Assembly (NCBI GenBank): GCA_027056825.1
Contig: JALUJS010000650.1
Location: 1-6,613, forward strand
Direction: 5' to 3'
Source of the DNA: Candidatus Krumholzibacteriia bacterium
GTDB lineage: Bacteria; Krumholzibacteriota; Krumholzibacteriia; LZORAL124-64-63
Length of the DNA: 6,613 bases
Under the pieces are notes generated by a model, which was not told the origin of the DNA, did no database searches, and worked only from the letters and a program-made list of their open reading frames with translations. Made by a program: the position numbers and the translations under genes. How positions within the stretch are numbered: position 1 is the first letter of the stretch; every line of letters begins with the position of its first letter. Positions 5,820-6,613 of this stretch are shown here, in pieces.

Positions 5820-6613
5820 GACGGTGGCCCCTGGTGATGGTGATTGCGGGGATGTGGCTGAGCCTGCTGGCCGGCGGCGCGCTGGGTGGATCCTGGCTGC
5901 TGGTGCCCATGGACCTGGACCAGACCAACCACCTGAAGGCCTACGGCCTGGCTTTCCACAGCCTGCAGGCCGGGGACAACGTGACCTGGCTGCTGAACTA
6001 CCGCGGCGGCAGCTTCCTGATGAAGGACAACCAGCGCATCCGCACCGACGCCATCCTCATGGGGGTGCTCTTCGAGCCCATCGGGGACGCGAAGCGGCAG
6101 GAGATCAGGGACACCGTGGCCCAGGAGAACATGGACGAGGTGCTGCTGGAGAAGGCTCCGCGCATCGCCGTATACAGCCCGCCCAACAAGCAGCCCTGGG
6201 ACGACGCGGTGACCCTGGCGCTGACCTACGCCGAGGTGCCGTACGACGTTGTGTACGACCAGGACGTGCTGGCGGGCAAGCTGAACGACTACGACTGGCT
6301 GCACCTGCACCACGAGGATTTCACCGGGCAGTACGGCAAGTTCTACGCGGCCTTCGGGCTGGAGCCGTGGTACGTGGAGCAGAAGAAGTTCAACGAGGAC
6401 CTGGCGGCCGCCCTGGGTTTCAAGACCGTCTGGCAGCTCAAACACGCGGTGGCGGCCACCATCCGCGACTATGTCGAGGGCGGGGGTTTCCTGTTCGCCA
6501 TGTGCTCGGCCACGGACACGATCGACATCGCTCTGGCAGCGGAGAACACGGACATCGTTCCCGCCGTCTTTGACGGCGACCCACCGGATCCGGACTGCCA
6601 GTCCAAGCTCGAC
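5816..6613 (+). CDS. Exported glutamine-amidotransferase-like protein ('asparagine synthetase B' in databases), 3' truncated
   Basis: The first 266 codons are open from GTG 5816 to the last base. Residues 1-24 form a signal peptide (MRRW, then a hydrophobic run ending LAGGALG), placing it in the periplasm. The mature part begins WLLVPMDLDQTNHLKAYG (27-44), then WLLNYRGGSFLM (58-69), a hallmark of a family seen in Bacteroidota and relatives that databases often call asparagine synthetase B. I see no Cys2-type N-terminal glutaminase or ATP-pyrophosphatase domain to justify that name. Residues 115-230 look like a class I GATase/ThuA-like Rossmann fold: PRIAVYSPPNKQPWDDAV (115-132), YDVVYDQDVLAG (143-154), DWLHLHHEDF (160-169), and GGGFLFAMCSATD (222-234), where Cys230 sits at the position expected of a nucleophile elbow. 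The ending FDGDPPDPDCQSKLD (252-266) also fits the family. I expect ~130-150 residues beyond the window. The usual GATase His/Glu partners cannot be checked. The substrate is unknown. Confidence 0.75.
   Translation, partial: MRRWPLVMVIAGMWLSLLAGGALGGSWLLVPMDLDQTNHLKAYGLAFHSLQAGDNVTWLLNYRGGSFLMKDNQRIRTDAILMGVLFEPIGDAKRQEIRDTVAQENMDEVLLEKAPRIAVYSPPNKQPWDDAVTLALTYAEVPYDVVYDQDVLAGKLNDYDWLHLHHEDFTGQYGKFYAAFGLEPWYVEQKKFNEDLAAALGFKTVWQLKHAVAATIRDYVEGGGFLFAMCSATDTIDIALAAENTDIVPAVFDGDPPDPDCQSKLD

Noticed and set aside
5648..6445. A 265-codon minus-strand frame over the last gene, and a + strand frame at 5824-6573
   Set aside because: Both are shadows of the gene starting at GTG 5816, which is open to the window end, has a signal peptide and family motifs, and overlaps the TPR stop. 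The shadow products are compositionally biased and show no domain.
5816..6613. Function as asparagine synthetase
   Set aside because: The signal peptide, lack of an N-terminal nucleophile Cys and absence of an ATP-pyrophosphatase motif in the visible part argue against it. The database name for relatives appears to be inherited rather than supported.

Overview
This is a high-GC window (roughly 70% G+C by eye), almost entirely coding and all on the + strand. It holds four consecutive genes: the last ~33 codons of a DUF4159-type protein (ending at 101), a 1236-residue DUF4175-type membrane-anchored coiled-coil protein (118-3828), a 664-residue exported TPR protein (3825-5819), and the first 266 codons of an exported glutamine-amidotransferase-like protein (5816 to the window end). 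The last belongs to a group that databases often label 'asparagine synthetase B', a name I think is wrong. The gaps are 16 bp, then a 4-bp ATGA overlap, then a 4-bp GTGA overlap. I therefore read this as one translationally coupled operon that starts upstream and continues downstream. No promoter, terminator, RNA gene, mobile element or CRISPR array is visible, and no stretch over 16 bp lacks a gene.

Organism: the gene families and their order recall the DUF4159/DUF4175 clusters of Bacteroidota, Gemmatimonadota and related FCB-group or candidate phyla. There these genes often sit near MoxR ATPase, DUF58 and von Willebrand A genes. The high GC argues against a typical Bacteroidota member and fits a Gemmatimonadota-, Krumholzibacteriota- or Eisenbacteria-like genome. 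This assignment is inference from family knowledge, and no taxonomic marker gene is present.

How the genes may work together: the three main products all appear to act outside the cytoplasm. The DUF4175 protein has three N-terminal membrane segments and, by the positive-inside rule, about 1065 residues in the periplasm: Ig-like beta domains, then long Gln/Glu/Arg-rich coiled coils. An unusual collagen-like Gly-X-Y tract interrupts the coiled coils. The TPR protein has a signal peptide or lipobox and is probably a scaffold. The last protein has a signal peptide and a glutaminase-like fold with a candidate nucleophile cysteine. The family set suggests an uncharacterised envelope complex; its function is not known to me and cannot be read from the sequence.

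The points most worth a second look are the collagen-like tract, the exported GATase-like protein, and the conserved arrangement in which GATase-like proteins flank a giant coiled-coil anchor and a TPR scaffold.
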